Of a DNA stretch of 64,000 nucleotides, positions 17,713-28,123 are shown piece after piece (positions within the stretch are counted from its first letter, which is position 1; every line of letters begins with the position of its first letter). The notes beneath the pieces were generated by a model, which was not told the DNA's origin, made no database searches, and saw only the letters and a list, made by a program, of their open reading frames with translations. The stretch is from Shewanella psychromarinicola (GTDB taxonomy: Bacteria > Pseudomonadota > Gammaproteobacteria > Enterobacterales > Shewanellaceae). The translations under genes and the position numbers were made by a program. The stretch lies in the NCBI RefSeq assembly GCF_003855155.1, contig NZ_CP034073.1, positions 2,728,001-2,792,000 on the forward strand, written 5' to 3'.

Positions 17713-18429
17713 TTATTTTGCCGCAGCGGGTGCTGTTTTGACTGTGCGTTGCTCGATACGTTTTTCAAAGCTGGCTTTGATCACGCGATCGACATAAATA
17801 CCCGGTGTATGAATGTGGTCTGGATCGAGCTCGCCAGGTTGAACAATTTCTTCTGCTTCAACTACGGTAATTTTACCCGCGGTGGCCATCATCGGATTGA
17901 AGTTAGCGGCGGTTTTGCGAAACACCAAGTTACCCATAGTATCGGCTTTCCACGCTCGCACTAAGGCAAAATCAGCGCTAAGTGATTCTTCTAATACGTA
18001 GTGACGACCTTTGATTTCACGGGTTTCTTTACCATCAGCAATGGGCGTGCCGTAACCTGTGGCGGTAAAAAACGCAGGTATGCCAGCGCCGCCAGCACGA
18101 ATTTTTTCAGCTAGAGTGCCTTGCGGGGTTAATATAACGTTGAGCTCACCCGATAACATTTGTTGTTCAAAAGTGGCGTTTTCACCCACGTAAGAAGCGA
18201 TCATGGTCGAAATTTGGTGTTGTTTCAGTAATAGCCCTAAACCAAAGTCATCGACACCGGCGTTGTTTGATATTGCCGTTAAGCCTTTAACGCCCAATTT
18301 AACCATGTGGTTAATTAACCCTTCTGGGATGCCACACAAACCAAAGCCGCCGACCATAATGGTCATGTCATCTTTTAATCCTGCTAGTGCTTCTTCATAG
18401 CTGTGGACGACTTTATTGAATCCTGCCAT
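17713..18429 (-). CDS. scoA: 3-oxoacid CoA-transferase subunit A
   Basis: 238 residues. The CoA-transferase I alpha subunit signature is clear: [15 protein letters not shown] (about 25-39) and [13 protein letters not shown] (about 53-65), plus the glycine-rich [21 protein letters not shown]. It partners ScoB in succinyl-CoA:acetoacetate CoA transfer. It lies 73 bp after liuE on the same strand, so it probably belongs to the same transcript. The C-terminal tail ([10 protein letters not shown]) is Ala/Lys-rich and outside the domain. Confidence 0.95.
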   Translation of the reverse strand: MAGFNKVVHSYEEALAGLKDDMTIMVGGFGLCGIPEGLINHMVKLGVKGLTAISNNAGVDDFGLGLLLKQHQISTMIASYVGENATFEQQMLSGELNVILTPQGTLAEKIRAGGAGIPAFFTATGYGTPIADGKETREIKGRHYVLEESLSADFALVRAWKADTMGNLVFRKTAANFNPMMATAGKITVVEAEEIVQPGELDPDHIHTPGIYVDRVIKASFEKRIEQRTVKTAPAAAK

Positions 18430-18502
18430 CTTGTTGTCCTTATGGTTATATTTATATCAACTGCCAGCGTTATGTCGTGCCAACTATTTTGAGTATATGT
18501 GA

Positions 18503-19405
18503 TTATGCTCTGATTGCATTTGCTACTTTGGACCCATTAGTGCGCCCCAATGCGCGACTAATAGTGTCGCCAGCTAGTGCAAGTTTTGTTAAGTCTATGC
18601 CCGTTTCTATGCCCATGCCATGGAGCATGTAAACAAGATCTTCTGTGGCTAAATTACCCGATGCACCTTTGGCGTAAGGGCAGCCTCCAAGGCCGGCTAC
18701 CGAAGCGTCAAACACGCTGACACCTGTTTCAAGGCAGGCGAGTATATTGGCAAGTGCCTGACCGTAAGTGTCATGAAAATGCAGGGCTAATTTATCCACG
18801 GGTACCACATTAGCAACAGCTTCGACCATTTTACGGGCTTGGTTTGGTGTGCCAACGCCAATGGTGTCGCCAAGGGATATTTCGTAGCAACCCATCTTAT
18901 AAAGGATTTCAGATACTCTAGCGACTTCACTGACGTTAATATGGCCTTCGTATGGGCAACCGAGTACACAAGACACATAACCGCGCACGGCAATATTGTG
19001 CTTTTTGGCAGTTTCAATCAGCGGAATAAAGCGCTCTATTGACTCATCAATGGAGCAATTAATATTTTTTTGGCTAAAGGTTTCTGATGCCGCGCCAAAA
19101 ATGGCCACTTCATCAGCGCCAGCAGCGAGTGCCAGTTCAAAGCCTTTTAAGTTAGGCGTTAATGCACTGTAAACCACGCCAAGGCGGCGATTAATTTGAC
19201 GTTTAAGTTGCTGAAATACCGCATCCGAGTCGGCCATTTGTGGCACCCACTTAGGCGACACAAAGCTGCCAGCTTCAATACGCTTAATACCCGCATCGGC
19301 TAGTTGCTCAATCAGTGTCAGCTTGTCTGCGGTTGTTACCGGCGTTTCATTTTGCAAACCATCACGGGCGCCGACTTCAAAAACGCTCACTTTAGTGGGC
19401 AGCAT
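18503..19405 (-). CDS. liuE: Hydroxymethylglutaryl-CoA lyase
   Basis: 300 residues, TIM-barrel lyase that splits HMG-CoA to acetyl-CoA and acetoacetate, the last committed step of leucine breakdown. It begins [16 protein letters not shown] (about 5-20), with the metal-binding Asp in [22 protein letters not shown] is at 46-60, HFHDTYGQ near 204-211, and the active-site loop [14 protein letters not shown] near 237-250 with the catalytic Cys. The stop of liuD abuts its start (TAAATG), so the two are coupled. Confidence 0.96.
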   Translation of the reverse strand: MLPTKVSVFEVGARDGLQNETPVTTADKLTLIEQLADAGIKRIEAGSFVSPKWVPQMADSDAVFQQLKRQINRRLGVVYSALTPNLKGFELALAAGADEVAIFGAASETFSQKNINCSIDESIERFIPLIETAKKHNIAVRGYVSCVLGCPYEGHINVSEVARVSEILYKMGCYEISLGDTIGVGTPNQARKMVEAVANVVPVDKLALHFHDTYGQALANILACLETGVSVFDASVAGLGGCPYAKGASGNLATEDLVYMLHGMGIETGIDLTKLALAGDTISRALGRTNGSKVANAIRA

Positions 19406-21436
19406 TTATGCTTCCTCGACGCTGGTTTCATTCACTAATGGCTCAACATTTAAAAGTTGGGCACCATCGCTGACAAGCTCGCCGCTTTGGAAGTAAAATT
19501 CACTGACTACGCCATCAAACGGCGCTTCAATGGTGTATTCCATTTTCATCGCTTCCATTACGAGCAAACCCTGGCCTGCTTTGACTTCATCGCCCACTTC
19601 CACTAAATGGGTCACCACGGTGCCATTCATTGGCGCTTTAAGTTTATCTGCATGGTTAACCACGTCCTCGGCCACTTGTGCCAAGATGGCTTTAAAGTGG
19701 TAACTGCCTGACGGTAAGAACAGGGTGAAGTCATCACCTTGATGGCTTACTGGGATTTTACTTTTATGGCCGTTAATTTCTGCTAAGAGTAAATCGGCTT
19801 TCAGCTCACCCGCTAACGTCAGTACTTGGTCGTGTAAACACAGTTGATATTGCTCGCCAACGGCGGTGAGTAACAAATCATGTTGCTGAACATCGGCTGC
19901 GGCATCGGTTAATAACGACACCCGATGTACGCTGGAGCTGTTTAATCTAAAGCCGCTCACTAAGCCCCACGGTGAGTATGGGTCAGCGCTATTAATTGCC
20001 AATGCTTTAGCCGCATGCTTACGTGACAGTACTTGAAAAAGCCCTGCTAGGGCTAATGCGGTATCGGCTTCAATGGCCGCATCACCAATTAAGGTGTCGC
20101 CATAACGTTCAATAAAGTCAGTACAGAAGTCTGCAGCAGCAAAGGCTGGGTGTTCAGCTATGTTGGCTAAAAACTCGATGTTATGTTTAAGGCCACTTAT
20201 TTGGTATGACTCAAGCGCATGTACTAAGCGTTGCAGTGCGCTTGGTCGCGACTCATCCCACACAATCAATTTGGCGATCATTGGGTCATAAAAGTTACTG
20301 ATGACATCGTTTTCACGAATGCCCGAGTCGATACGCACATGGCGATTTTGCTCAGGTTCACGCAAAAAGTTGAGCTTACCGCTGGCGGGTAAAAATTCGT
20401 TTTGGGGATCTTCAGCGTAAATACGCACTTCAAATGAATGACCATGAATACGCACTTCATCTTGGCGAAGCGGTAATTCATTGCCACTGGCCACAAGAAG
20501 CTGCCATTTGACAAGATCTTGGCCGGTGACCATTTCGGTGACGGGGTGTTCGACCTGTAAACGGGTATTCATTTCCATAAAGTAAAAGCGGTTGTCGGTA
20601 TCAAGTAAAAACTCAACCGTACCGGCACCGACGTAATCAATCGCCTTAGCGGCGGCAACCGCGGCATTACCCATCTGGGCGCGTAACTCATCTGATAAAC
20701 CCGGTGCAGGCGCCTCTTCAACCACTTTTTGATGGCGACGTTGAATGGAGCAGTCTCGATCGGATAAGTAAATGGCATTACCTTGACTGTCGGCAAACAC
20801 TTGTACTTCAACATGGCGAGGTTGACGTAAGTAGCGTTCCATCAAGAGTTTATCGTTACCAAATGACGAGCTGGCTTCACGGCGTGCGGAGTTAATCGCT
20901 TCAAGGATTTCGCCGTCGTTTTCGACGATGCGCATACCTTTTCCGCCGCCACCATAAGCCGCTTTAATTAATAGCGGAAAGCCAACGGCTTTAGCTTCGG
21001 CAATCAAGGTAGCGTCAGTTTGATCTTCACCATGATAACCCGGCACTAGCGGTACATTGGCCTTAGACATGATTTCTTTAGCGGCACTTTTACTGCCCAT
21101 AGCATCAATCGCGTCACTACCTGGACCAACAAAGACGATGCCATTTTGTTCACATTTGCGGGCGAAATCGGCATTTTCAGACAGAAAACCATAACCAGGA
21201 TGGATGGCTTCTGCGCCTGACTTTTTTGCAATCTCGATAATTAAATCGGCTTTTAAATACGAGTCAGCAGGGGCACTACCACCTAAGTAAAACGACTCAT
21301 CTGCCATGGCCACATGACGGGCGTCTTTGTCGGCGTCAGAATACAAAGCAATGGTGCGTACCCCCATGGTTTGGGCCGTTTTAATAATACGACAAGCAAT
21401 TTCACCACGGTTTGCGATCAGTAATTTGGTAAACAT
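19406..21436 (-). CDS. liuD: Methylcrotonyl-CoA carboxylase, biotin-containing alpha subunit
   Basis: 676 residues. Biotin carboxylase domain (about 1-450): KLLIANRGEIACRI at the start, ATP-grasp loop GGGGKGMR near 161-168, and EMNTRLQVEHPVTE near 286-299. A middle linking domain follows, then a C-terminal biotinyl domain with MEAMKMEY, where Lys631 carries biotin. It carboxylates biotin with bicarbonate and ATP; LiuB then transfers CO2 to 3-methylcrotonyl-CoA in leucine catabolism. It overlaps the stop of liuC by one base (TAATG) and abuts liuE. Confidence 0.97.
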   Translation of the reverse strand: MFTKLLIANRGEIACRIIKTAQTMGVRTIALYSDADKDARHVAMADESFYLGGSAPADSYLKADLIIEIAKKSGAEAIHPGYGFLSENADFARKCEQNGIVFVGPGSDAIDAMGSKSAAKEIMSKANVPLVPGYHGEDQTDATLIAEAKAVGFPLLIKAAYGGGGKGMRIVENDGEILEAINSARREASSSFGNDKLLMERYLRQPRHVEVQVFADSQGNAIYLSDRDCSIQRRHQKVVEEAPAPGLSDELRAQMGNAAVAAAKAIDYVGAGTVEFLLDTDNRFYFMEMNTRLQVEHPVTEMVTGQDLVKWQLLVASGNELPLRQDEVRIHGHSFEVRIYAEDPQNEFLPASGKLNFLREPEQNRHVRIDSGIRENDVISNFYDPMIAKLIVWDESRPSALQRLVHALESYQISGLKHNIEFLANIAEHPAFAAADFCTDFIERYGDTLIGDAAIEADTALALAGLFQVLSRKHAAKALAINSADPYSPWGLVSGFRLNSSSVHRVSLLTDAAADVQQHDLLLTAVGEQYQLCLHDQVLTLAGELKADLLLAEINGHKSKIPVSHQGDDFTLFLPSGSYHFKAILAQVAEDVVNHADKLKAPMNGTVVTHLVEVGDEVKAGQGLLVMEAMKMEYTIEAPFDGVVSEFYFQSGELVSDGAQLLNVEPLVNETSVEEA

Positions 21437-22251
21437 TATTGGGCTCCTTGTGGATCAGATTTGGCGGTTTGCCATGCTGGGGGTCTTTTTTCAAAAAAGG
21501 CATTAAGACCTTCTTGACCTTCATCTGATACTCGAATTCGAGCAATCTGCTCGCTGGTGAAATTGAGCGTAGCGTCGTCGATCACGCCATCTTCTAATCG
21601 TGATACTAAGGTTTTTACCCATGCCATGCCTTGTGGACTGTTGGCATTAAACGCGGCAATAAATGGCGCAGCAGCGGCGTCTAAATCATCATTGATCTCG
21701 TGGACCACTTGATGGGTTAAGGCTACATCGGCACTAAAACGTTCTGCGGTCAGCATAAAGCGACGAGATTGGCGGTTACCCATGGCGCGCAACACATACG
21801 GACTTATTACTGCGGGAATAAGACCGAGTTTCACTTCGCTTAAACAGAAGCTAGCGCGAGCAGTGGCAATGGCAATGTCGCAGCAACAAATCAGCCCTAA
21901 TGCACCACCAAAGGCGGCACCTTGAACGAGGGCGATGGTTGGTTTGGGAAACTTGTCCAGTACATGCATCAGCTTGGCAAGCTCATGGGCGTCAGCAAGG
22001 TTTTGGCCAACGTCCATTTTTGCTTGTTTACGCATCCAGTTTAGGTCTGCACCTGCACTGAAGTTTTTGCCATTGGCACGTAAAATGAGCATATTGCATT
22101 GACTGTCACTGGCAAAGGTTTCGATGGCGTTGATCATTTCGCTGATCATCACTTCATCAAAAGCATTGTGAACTTCGGCCCGGTTTAAGGTGAGCTGTGC
22201 AACGCCTTGCGCTACACCACATTCAATGTGTTTATATTGGTTTGATAACAT
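21436..22251 (-). CDS. liuC: Methylglutaconyl-CoA hydratase (enoyl-CoA hydratase family)
   Basis: 271 residues of the crotonase fold. NGKNFSAGADLNWMRKQA (about 60-77) forms the oxyanion-hole region, followed by ALVQGAAFGGALGLICCCDI (about 107-126). It hydrates 3-methylglutaconyl-CoA to HMG-CoA. The specific role is inferred from its place between the two methylcrotonyl-CoA carboxylase genes. It lies 37 bp after liuB and overlaps liuD by one base. Confidence 0.94.
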   Translation of the reverse strand: MLSNQYKHIECGVAQGVAQLTLNRAEVHNAFDEVMISEMINAIETFASDSQCNMLILRANGKNFSAGADLNWMRKQAKMDVGQNLADAHELAKLMHVLDKFPKPTIALVQGAAFGGALGLICCCDIAIATARASFCLSEVKLGLIPAVISPYVLRAMGNRQSRRFMLTAERFSADVALTHQVVHEINDDLDAAAAPFIAAFNANSPQGMAWVKTLVSRLEDGVIDDATLNFTSEQIARIRVSDEGQEGLNAFFEKRPPAWQTAKSDPQGAQ

Positions 22252-22288
22252 TGTACTTACTCCTAGTTAGTTGAATTAACCGCATGAG

Positions 22289-23896
22289 TTACATGCGAAA
22301 CACCCCAAAACGGGTGTCTTCAATAGGAGCATTTAACGCTGCCGATAACGCTAATCCGACAACGTCACGAGTTTGTGCTGGGTCAATAATGCCATCATCC
22401 CAAAGACGGGCGCTGGCATGATACGGATGACCTTCTTTTTCGTATTGTTCAACAATGGGTTTACGGAAAGCTTGTTCATCTTCTGCAGACCATTCAACCC
22501 CTTTACGGGCTAAACCGTCACGGCGCACGGTGGCTAATACACCCGCAGCTTGTTCGCCGCCCATCACTGAAATACGGGCGTTAGGCCACATCCACATCAT
22601 GGTGGGTTCAAATGCGCGGCCGCACATGCCGTAGTTACCGGCGCCATAACTGCCACCGATAATTACAGTAAATTTAGGTACATTGGCACAAGATACCGCA
22701 GTGACCATTTTGGCGCCGTGCTTGGCAATGCCTTCATGTTCGTACTTTTTACCCACCATAAAACCGGTGATATTTTGTAAGAACAATAAGGGGATTTTAC
22801 GTTGGCAACACAGTTCAATGAAGTGAGCGCCTTTTTGCGCCGACTCGGAAAAAAGAATGCCGTTATTAGCCACAATTCCGACCGGATAACCATGGATGCG
22901 AGCAAACCCGCACACTAAGGTTGCGCCGTAGTTGGCTTTAAATTCGTCAAAGTCAGAATCGTCAACCACACGGGCAATCACTTCTTTTACATCGAACGGC
23001 TTTTTAAGGTCGGTACCGACAATGCCATACAATTCATGGATATCAAATTGTGGCGGCTTAGCTGGACTTAATAAGCTTTTGATGTGTTTTTGGTGATTCA
23101 AACGCAGTATAGCTCGGCGAGCAAGCTCGAGTGCGTGGTCGTCATTTTGCGCCAAGTGATCCGCAACACCAGATATTTTAGTGTGAACATCTGCGCCGCC
23201 GAGCTCTTCTGCACTGACTTCTTCTCCGGTTGCCGCTTTCACTAGTGGCGGCCCTGCTAAAAAGATGGTGCCCTGATCTTTAACAATAATAGATTCATCT
23301 GCCATCGCTGGCACATAGGCGCCGCCCGCGGTACATAAACCCATTACCACCGCAATTTGCGGAATACCTTTAGCTGACATTTGTGCTTGGTTATAGAAAA
23401 TTCGGCCGAAATGATCCCGGTCAGGAAACACTTCATCTTGGCGGGGTAAATTGGCGCCCCCAGAATCAACTAGGTAAATACACGGTAAGTGACAGCGACT
23501 GGCAATGTCTTGGGCCCGTAAATGCTTTTTCACGGTGATAGGATAATAGGTACCGCCTTTTACTGTGGCATCGTTGGCGATGATCATGCATTCAACACCA
23601 CTGACACGGCCGATACCAGCGATAACGCCGGCTGCAGGCACTTCTTCGTCATAGACTTCGTAGGCGGCAAATTGCGATAACTCTAAGAAGGGTGACCCGG
23701 GATCGAGTAGCTTTTCAACGCGTTGACGAGGCAATAATTTACCACGCGACAAGTGACGTTCAAGGGCAACAGGGCCACCGCCTTGTTCGATTTTTGCCAG
23801 CTTTTGTTGGAGATCGTTGACTAATAACGCCATGCTGTCTGACTTGGTTTTAAATTCGTCACTGCGAGGATTGATGCGGCTGCTCAGTTGCGTCAT
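22289..23896 (-). CDS. liuB: Methylcrotonyl-CoA carboxylase, carboxyltransferase beta subunit
   Basis: 535 residues with N- and C-terminal carboxyltransferase domains. Typical blocks are [20 protein letters not shown] (about 45-64), [19 protein letters not shown] (about 141-159), [15 protein letters not shown] (about 183-197), [15 protein letters not shown] (about 429-443) and [13 protein letters not shown] (about 458-470). It transfers carboxyl from LiuD biotin to 3-methylcrotonyl-CoA. It starts 92 bp after liuA. The gap contains a 10-bp hairpin, perhaps tuning the LiuA:LiuB ratio. Confidence 0.97.
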   Translation of the reverse strand: MTQLSSRINPRSDEFKTKSDSMALLVNDLQQKLAKIEQGGGPVALERHLSRGKLLPRQRVEKLLDPGSPFLELSQFAAYEVYDEEVPAAGVIAGIGRVSGVECMIIANDATVKGGTYYPITVKKHLRAQDIASRCHLPCIYLVDSGGANLPRQDEVFPDRDHFGRIFYNQAQMSAKGIPQIAVVMGLCTAGGAYVPAMADESIIVKDQGTIFLAGPPLVKAATGEEVSAEELGGADVHTKISGVADHLAQNDDHALELARRAILRLNHQKHIKSLLSPAKPPQFDIHELYGIVGTDLKKPFDVKEVIARVVDDSDFDEFKANYGATLVCGFARIHGYPVGIVANNGILFSESAQKGAHFIELCCQRKIPLLFLQNITGFMVGKKYEHEGIAKHGAKMVTAVSCANVPKFTVIIGGSYGAGNYGMCGRAFEPTMMWMWPNARISVMGGEQAAGVLATVRRDGLARKGVEWSAEDEQAFRKPIVEQYEKEGHPYHASARLWDDGIIDPAQTRDVVGLALSAALNAPIEDTRFGVFRM

Positions 23897-23936
23897 TTCT
23901 ATGTCCTTAATGAAGCAAAAAAAAAGGGGCTTGATA

Positions 23937-23968
23937 AGGGCGACATGACACGTTGAATATGTCGCCCT
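23937..23968 (-). other. Hairpin in the liuA-liuB spacer
   Basis: A 10-bp inverted repeat (AGGGCGACAT at 23937-23946, ATGTCGCCCT at 23959-23968). On the transcribed strand a T-rich run occurs about 10 nt further on, not directly after the stem. It could be a weak attenuator or an mRNA-stabilising stem that lets liuA be expressed above the rest. Confidence 0.6.
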
Positions 23969-23988
23969 ACAGAGGGGGCAAATGTTGC

Positions 23989-25158
23989 TTACTTTGACTC
24001 GTTAAATAATTCGCGGCCAATTAACATGCGGCGGATTTCTGAGGTGCCCGCGCCAATTTCGTAAAGCTTGGCATCACGCAGTAAACGACCAGTGGCATAC
24101 TCGTTAACATAACCATTGCCGCCAAGAAGTTGAATCGCATCTAAGGCCATTTTAGTCGCAAGCTCTGCGCTGTATAAAATGGCACCTGCTGCATCTTTAC
24201 GAGTCGCTTCACCACGGTCACAAGACTTGGCCACGCTGTAAACATAAGCCTTTGCGGCATTCATGCCAGTGTACATATCGGCTAACTTACCTTGCACTAA
24301 TTGGAATTGACCAATCGATTTGCCAAATTGTTCACGCTCATGAATGTAAGGTATGACGATGTCCATACACGCTGACATAATGCCTAATGGGCCGCCAGAT
24401 AACACAACTCGTTCGTAATCAAGGCCACTCATTAACACTTTAATGCCGTTATTGAGGCCGCCTAAGATGTTTTCTTCTGGTACCTCACAGTCTTCAAACA
24501 CCAATTCACAGGTGTTTGAACCGCGCATACCCAGCTTGTCGAGTTTTTGTGCCTGACTGAAACCTTTAGAATCGCGTTCAACAATAAACGCGGTAATGCC
24601 ATGTGCACCCTTGTCTACATCTGTTTTAGCATAAATAACATAGGTGTGAGCGTCTGGGCCGTTAGTTATCCACATTTTGTTGCCATTCAGAATATAACGA
24701 TCGCCTTCTTTACGGGCATGTAGCTTCATTGACACCACATCTGAACCGGCATTAGGTTCGCTCATGGCTAAGGCGCCAATATGCTCTCCACTGATCAGTT
24801 TAGGCAAATATTTTGTTTTTTGAGTGTCATTTCCATTACGGTTAATTTGGTTAACACACAAGTTTGAGTGAGCACCATAACTTAGGCCTATGGATGCCGA
24901 TGCGCGTGAAATTTCTTCCATCGCAACGACATGGGCAAGATAGCCCATGTTGGCGCCACCATATTGCTCATCAACGGTTACGCCTAATAGCCCCATATCG
25001 CCAAGCACTGGCCATAATTGATTAGGGAAGGCGTTGTCGATATCGACTTGGGCGGCCATTGGGGCAATCTCGTTAGCGGCAAAACCACGAACGGCATCAC
25101 GTAACATGTCTACGTCTTCACCTAAACCAAAGTTTAGGCTGGTATATAAGTCGCTCAT
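23989..25158 (-). CDS. liuA: Isovaleryl-CoA dehydrogenase
   Basis: 389 residues from the ATG at 25158, chosen because AGGA lies 9 nt upstream; 14 further open codons exist before it. Acyl-CoA dehydrogenase family: [21 protein letters not shown] contains the flavin motif (about 132-152), [10 protein letters not shown] is near 164, and the C-terminal part holds [22 protein letters not shown] and [14 protein letters not shown]. It oxidises isovaleryl-CoA to 3-methylcrotonyl-CoA and passes electrons to ETF. First structural gene of the liu operon, directly downstream of the regulator liuR. Confidence 0.95.
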   Translation of the reverse strand: MSDLYTSLNFGLGEDVDMLRDAVRGFAANEIAPMAAQVDIDNAFPNQLWPVLGDMGLLGVTVDEQYGGANMGYLAHVVAMEEISRASASIGLSYGAHSNLCVNQINRNGNDTQKTKYLPKLISGEHIGALAMSEPNAGSDVVSMKLHARKEGDRYILNGNKMWITNGPDAHTYVIYAKTDVDKGAHGITAFIVERDSKGFSQAQKLDKLGMRGSNTCELVFEDCEVPEENILGGLNNGIKVLMSGLDYERVVLSGGPLGIMSACMDIVIPYIHEREQFGKSIGQFQLVQGKLADMYTGMNAAKAYVYSVAKSCDRGEATRKDAAGAILYSAELATKMALDAIQLLGGNGYVNEYATGRLLRDAKLYEIGAGTSEIRRMLIGRELFNESK

Positions 25159-25238
25159 ATGCATGTGTCCTGTTGAATTTATTATTATCTGGCAAAACAT
25201 TATCTACCAACGCTTATATGCGTTTTTGGCAGTGGAGT

Positions 25239-25255
25239 ATTACGTTAGACTTAAT
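25239..25255 (-). promoter_or_regulatory. Candidate LiuR half-palindrome upstream of liuA
   Basis: ATTACGTTAGACTTAAT is near-palindromic (TTACGT facing ACTTAA, one base away from ACGTAA) and lies 81 bp before the liuA start. It resembles the stronger site upstream of liuR. By-eye match only. Confidence 0.4.
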
Positions 25256-25299
25256 TGAGTAAGCCTTTTATTATTATCAGTATTATGTCGCTAGTTGGC

Positions 25300-25713
25300 T
25301 TACTTGCTCTTTTTGAGGCTATTGTCTTCTAACGCGACTCGGCATTGCTGCTCGGCCGAATTCAGCTCCATTAGCACCACTTTAATGTCGTCCATTTGCT
25401 GCTGTAGAGCCGATTTTTTTTCATTAACTAAGTCAAGCATGGTGTTGAGCTGCGTTGAACTACTTTTATCTGCATCGTAAAGTTCAAATAGACGACGCGT
25501 TTCTGCTAACGAAAAACCGAGGCGTTTGCCGCGTAAAATGAGTTTTAACCGCACTCGGTCTTTCAGACTGTATATACGGGTTTGTCCGCGCCGCTTAGGT
25601 TTAATCAAACCTTGGTCTTCGTAAAAACGAATACTGCGGGTGGTGATATCAAATTCTTTTGATAAGTCACTGATTGAATACGTTGATTGAGGGCTATGGG
25701 TTGTGCTCATCAT
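25300..25713 (-). CDS. liuR: MerR-family regulator of the liu operon
   Basis: 137 residues from the ATG at 25713 (a second ATG is adjacent); the open frame extends 38 codons further but has no family match there. The N-terminal MerR winged helix is clear: YSISDLSKEFDITTRSIRFYE (about 12-32), DQGLIKPKRRGQTRIYS (about 33-49), then RLKLILRGKRLGFSLAETRR. A coiled-coil dimer helix rich in Gln, Met and Lys ends the protein. The position directly before liuA fits LiuR, known to sense branched-chain catabolites in gammaproteobacteria. A palindromic site in its own promoter suggests autoregulation. Confidence 0.92.
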   Translation of the reverse strand: MMSTTHSPQSTYSISDLSKEFDITTRSIRFYEDQGLIKPKRRGQTRIYSLKDRVRLKLILRGKRLGFSLAETRRLFELYDADKSSSTQLNTMLDLVNEKKSALQQQMDDIKVVLMELNSAEQQCRVALEDNSLKKSK

Positions 25714-25752
25714 GTCACCAAAAGTGTTTCTTTTGATGCAAGATATATGAAG

Positions 25753-25768
25753 TTTACGTAAAGGTAAA
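25753..25768 (-). promoter_or_regulatory. Probable LiuR operator in the liuR promoter
   Basis: TTTACGTAAAGGTAAA is an imperfect palindrome (TTTACG facing GGTAAA) lying 40-55 bp before liuR, within a region where -35 and -10 elements would sit. MerR-type regulators bind such spacers. The match to the LiuR motif is from memory and by eye. Confidence 0.55.
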
Positions 25769-25881
25769 GTTTGCATGGCTTTTTTCGATATAATACCGAC
25801 AGTTAAAGTGTTATTTTTGCTTTCCACTCTATCGGTTGTTGTACTCTAACTAATTGTTATATTGTGTTTTATTTTAATAAC

Positions 25882-25893
25882 TTGAACGTTCAA
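25882..25893. promoter_or_regulatory. Perfect 12-bp palindrome in the liuR-prpE divergent region
   Basis: TTGAACGTTCAA, perfectly self-complementary, sits in an AT-rich spacer about 135 bp before the acyl-CoA synthetase gene and 170 bp before liuR. It looks like a dimeric repressor operator. I cannot assign the protein. Confidence 0.45.
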
Positions 25894-26028
25894 CCTTAAG
25901 CTAAACACTTGGATGGATCTAACGGTTTTCTTATTGATTATCGTGGCTATTATCCTTTTGTCTAATAGGGCAATTTAATGAATTCTGCTCATAATCATTG
26001 TAATACAAGTTGATTAACGGAGAGCGAT

Positions 26029-27951
26029 ATGGCTGATTTAGGACTATCAATGCACGCACAATCGATAGCCGAGCCCGAAGTATTCTGGCTACAAGCCGCC
26101 GAAGCCATCAGTTGGGACCTTACTCCTAAAACAGTATTAGACGCCAGTCAAAAACCTTTTTATCGCTGGTTTGCCGATGGCAAGATGAATACCTGTTTTA
26201 ATGCGGTAGACCGTCATGTGTTAGCTGGCCGAGGCGAACAAACAGCGATCCATTATATTAGCCCAGTGACACAGCATGAATATTCCGTTAGTTATCAATC
26301 GGTACTAGCGCAGGTTAAAAGACTGGCGGGCTTAATGGTCTCGCTGGGTGTAAAGAAAGGTGACCGTGTGGTGATTTACATGCCCATGGTGCCTGAAACG
26401 GCCTATGCCATGTTGGCGTGCGCGCGTATTGGCGCGATTCATTCTGTGGTCTTTGGTGGTTTTGCGGCCAATGAGTTGTCTACGCGGATTAATGATGCCA
26501 AGCCAAAATTGATTTTGTCTGCTTCATGCGGTATCGAACCTTCAGGTGTGGTGCCTTACAAACCGCTACTAGATGATGCTTTAGCTCAAGCTAGCCACCA
26601 AGTCGATCACTGTATTATTTTAAATCGTACTGAATACAAGGCTGAATTACTCTCGCCCCGCGATCTTGATTGGTATAATGCGCTGGTGGATGCGCCTGAT
26701 GCTGATTGTGTATCGCTGGATGCAACTGACCCATTGTATGTGCTGTATACCTCAGGCACGACAGGACAACCGAAAGGGGTGGTGCGTGATAATGGCGGTC
26801 ATGCAGTTGCATTGGCGTGGTCGATGAAACACATTTACGACACCGGTGTAGGTGATGTGTTTTGGGCTGCATCGGATGTTGGCTGGGTGGTAGGGCATTC
26901 ATATATTGTTTATGGACCGCTATTGGTTGGTGCAACCACCGTTATGTATGAAGGTAAGCCCATTGGTACTCCTGATGCTGGCGCCTTTTGGCGGATTATC
27001 GAACAAAAGCAAGTTCGCAGCTTTTTTACTGCGCCGACTGCCATTAGAGCCATTAAACGCGAAGACCCTGAAGGCGACTTGATTAAGAAATTTGATTTAA
27101 GCTGCCTCAAGCAAATGTATTTAGCGGGTGAGCGCTGTGATCCAGACACCTTAAATTGGAGTCAGCATCATTTAGGTAAACCTGTGATTGATCATTGGTG
27201 GCAAACTGAAACAGGTTGGCCAGTAGCGGCAAACTTGATGGGAACCGATCCGATAGAAATTAAACCGGGATCGCCAGCGCGTGCCGTGCCGGGTTATCAA
27301 GTGGAGATCCTCGATGCGATGGGGCAACAAGTGGCACCCAATGAAAGCGGCAATGTGGTGATAAAGCAGCCATTACCTCCTGGCACATTAACGACCTTGT
27401 GGCAAAACGATAAACGTTATATTGACAGTTACTTATCTATGTATCCTGGATATTACTTAACCGGTGATGCTGGCTACATAGATGAAGATGGCTATTTGTA
27501 CATTATGAGTCGCATCGACGACATTATTAATGTCGCAGGACATCGTTTATCAACAGGCCGATTTGAAGAAGTACTTTGTCAACATGATGCGGTTGCTGAG
27601 GCGGCGGTGATTGGTGTGCAAGATAAACTAAAAGGCCAAGTGCCTCTTGGGTTGGTGGTGCTTAAAAACGGCGTTACCTTGTCAGATGAAGCATTGTATA
27701 AAGAGTTGCTTGCACTGGTACGCCATGAAATAGGCCCCGTGGCTTCTTTTAGGCTAGTGAGTGCAGTACAAAAATTACCTAAAACCCGTTCAGGAAAAAT
27801 ATTGCGAGCCACAATGCGTAAAATTGCTGACAATCAAGATTACACCATGCCGGCCACCATTGAAGATCCACAAACCTTAGACATAGTACGTAATGCGCTC
27901 ACTAAAATGGGTTATGCCAATGCGTTAACGACTGAGTTGACTAAATCTTAG
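26029..27951 (+). CDS. prpE: PrpE-type acyl-CoA synthetase (propionate-CoA ligase family)
   Basis: 640 residues of the ANL adenylating superfamily. The AMP-binding P-loop YTSGTTGQPKGVVRDNGGH (about 240-258) has the RDNGGHAVAL form typical of PrpE; acetyl-CoA synthetases differ there. WWQTETGWP is near residues 389-397. The C-terminal catalytic lysine is Lys590 in RSGKILR, a common acetylation site. It activates propionate or a short branched acid with ATP and CoA. Divergent from liuR, it may supply short acyl-CoAs to the liu pathway. GGAGA precedes the ATG; a terminator follows. Confidence 0.9.
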   Translation: MADLGLSMHAQSIAEPEVFWLQAAEAISWDLTPKTVLDASQKPFYRWFADGKMNTCFNAVDRHVLAGRGEQTAIHYISPVTQHEYSVSYQSVLAQVKRLAGLMVSLGVKKGDRVVIYMPMVPETAYAMLACARIGAIHSVVFGGFAANELSTRINDAKPKLILSASCGIEPSGVVPYKPLLDDALAQASHQVDHCIILNRTEYKAELLSPRDLDWYNALVDAPDADCVSLDATDPLYVLYTSGTTGQPKGVVRDNGGHAVALAWSMKHIYDTGVGDVFWAASDVGWVVGHSYIVYGPLLVGATTVMYEGKPIGTPDAGAFWRIIEQKQVRSFFTAPTAIRAIKREDPEGDLIKKFDLSCLKQMYLAGERCDPDTLNWSQHHLGKPVIDHWWQTETGWPVAANLMGTDPIEIKPGSPARAVPGYQVEILDAMGQQVAPNESGNVVIKQPLPPGTLTTLWQNDKRYIDSYLSMYPGYYLTGDAGYIDEDGYLYIMSRIDDIINVAGHRLSTGRFEEVLCQHDAVAEAAVIGVQDKLKGQVPLGLVVLKNGVTLSDEALYKELLALVRHEIGPVASFRLVSAVQKLPKTRSGKILRATMRKIADNQDYTMPATIEDPQTLDIVRNALTKMGYANALTTELTKS

Positions 27952-28087
27952 TTCAGAGCTTTCTGTGGTACTCATCCCTTGTAATGAGACCATTACTCAG
28001 GCACAGCTGTGTTAGTCGACCTGCTAGTATACTTTTTAGTCATTTTATTTTAGCTTCAGTAGCGCGTCGACATTGTATTCGACTAAT

Positions 28088-28123
28088 AAAAAATCAGAAA
28101 CGCCAATGGTGTTTCTGATTTTT
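28088..28123 (+). terminator. Terminator after prpE
   Basis: A 13-bp stem AAAAATCAGAAAC/GTTTCTGATTTTT (28089-28101, 28111-28123) with a 9-nt loop. The rest of the 330-bp spacer to gnd holds only promoter sequence (a TATAAT at 28217). Confidence 0.85.

Noticed and set aside
26615..26935. 106-codon minus-strand frame rich in His and Gln
   Set aside because: Antisense to prpE; composition follows from the opposite coding strand.
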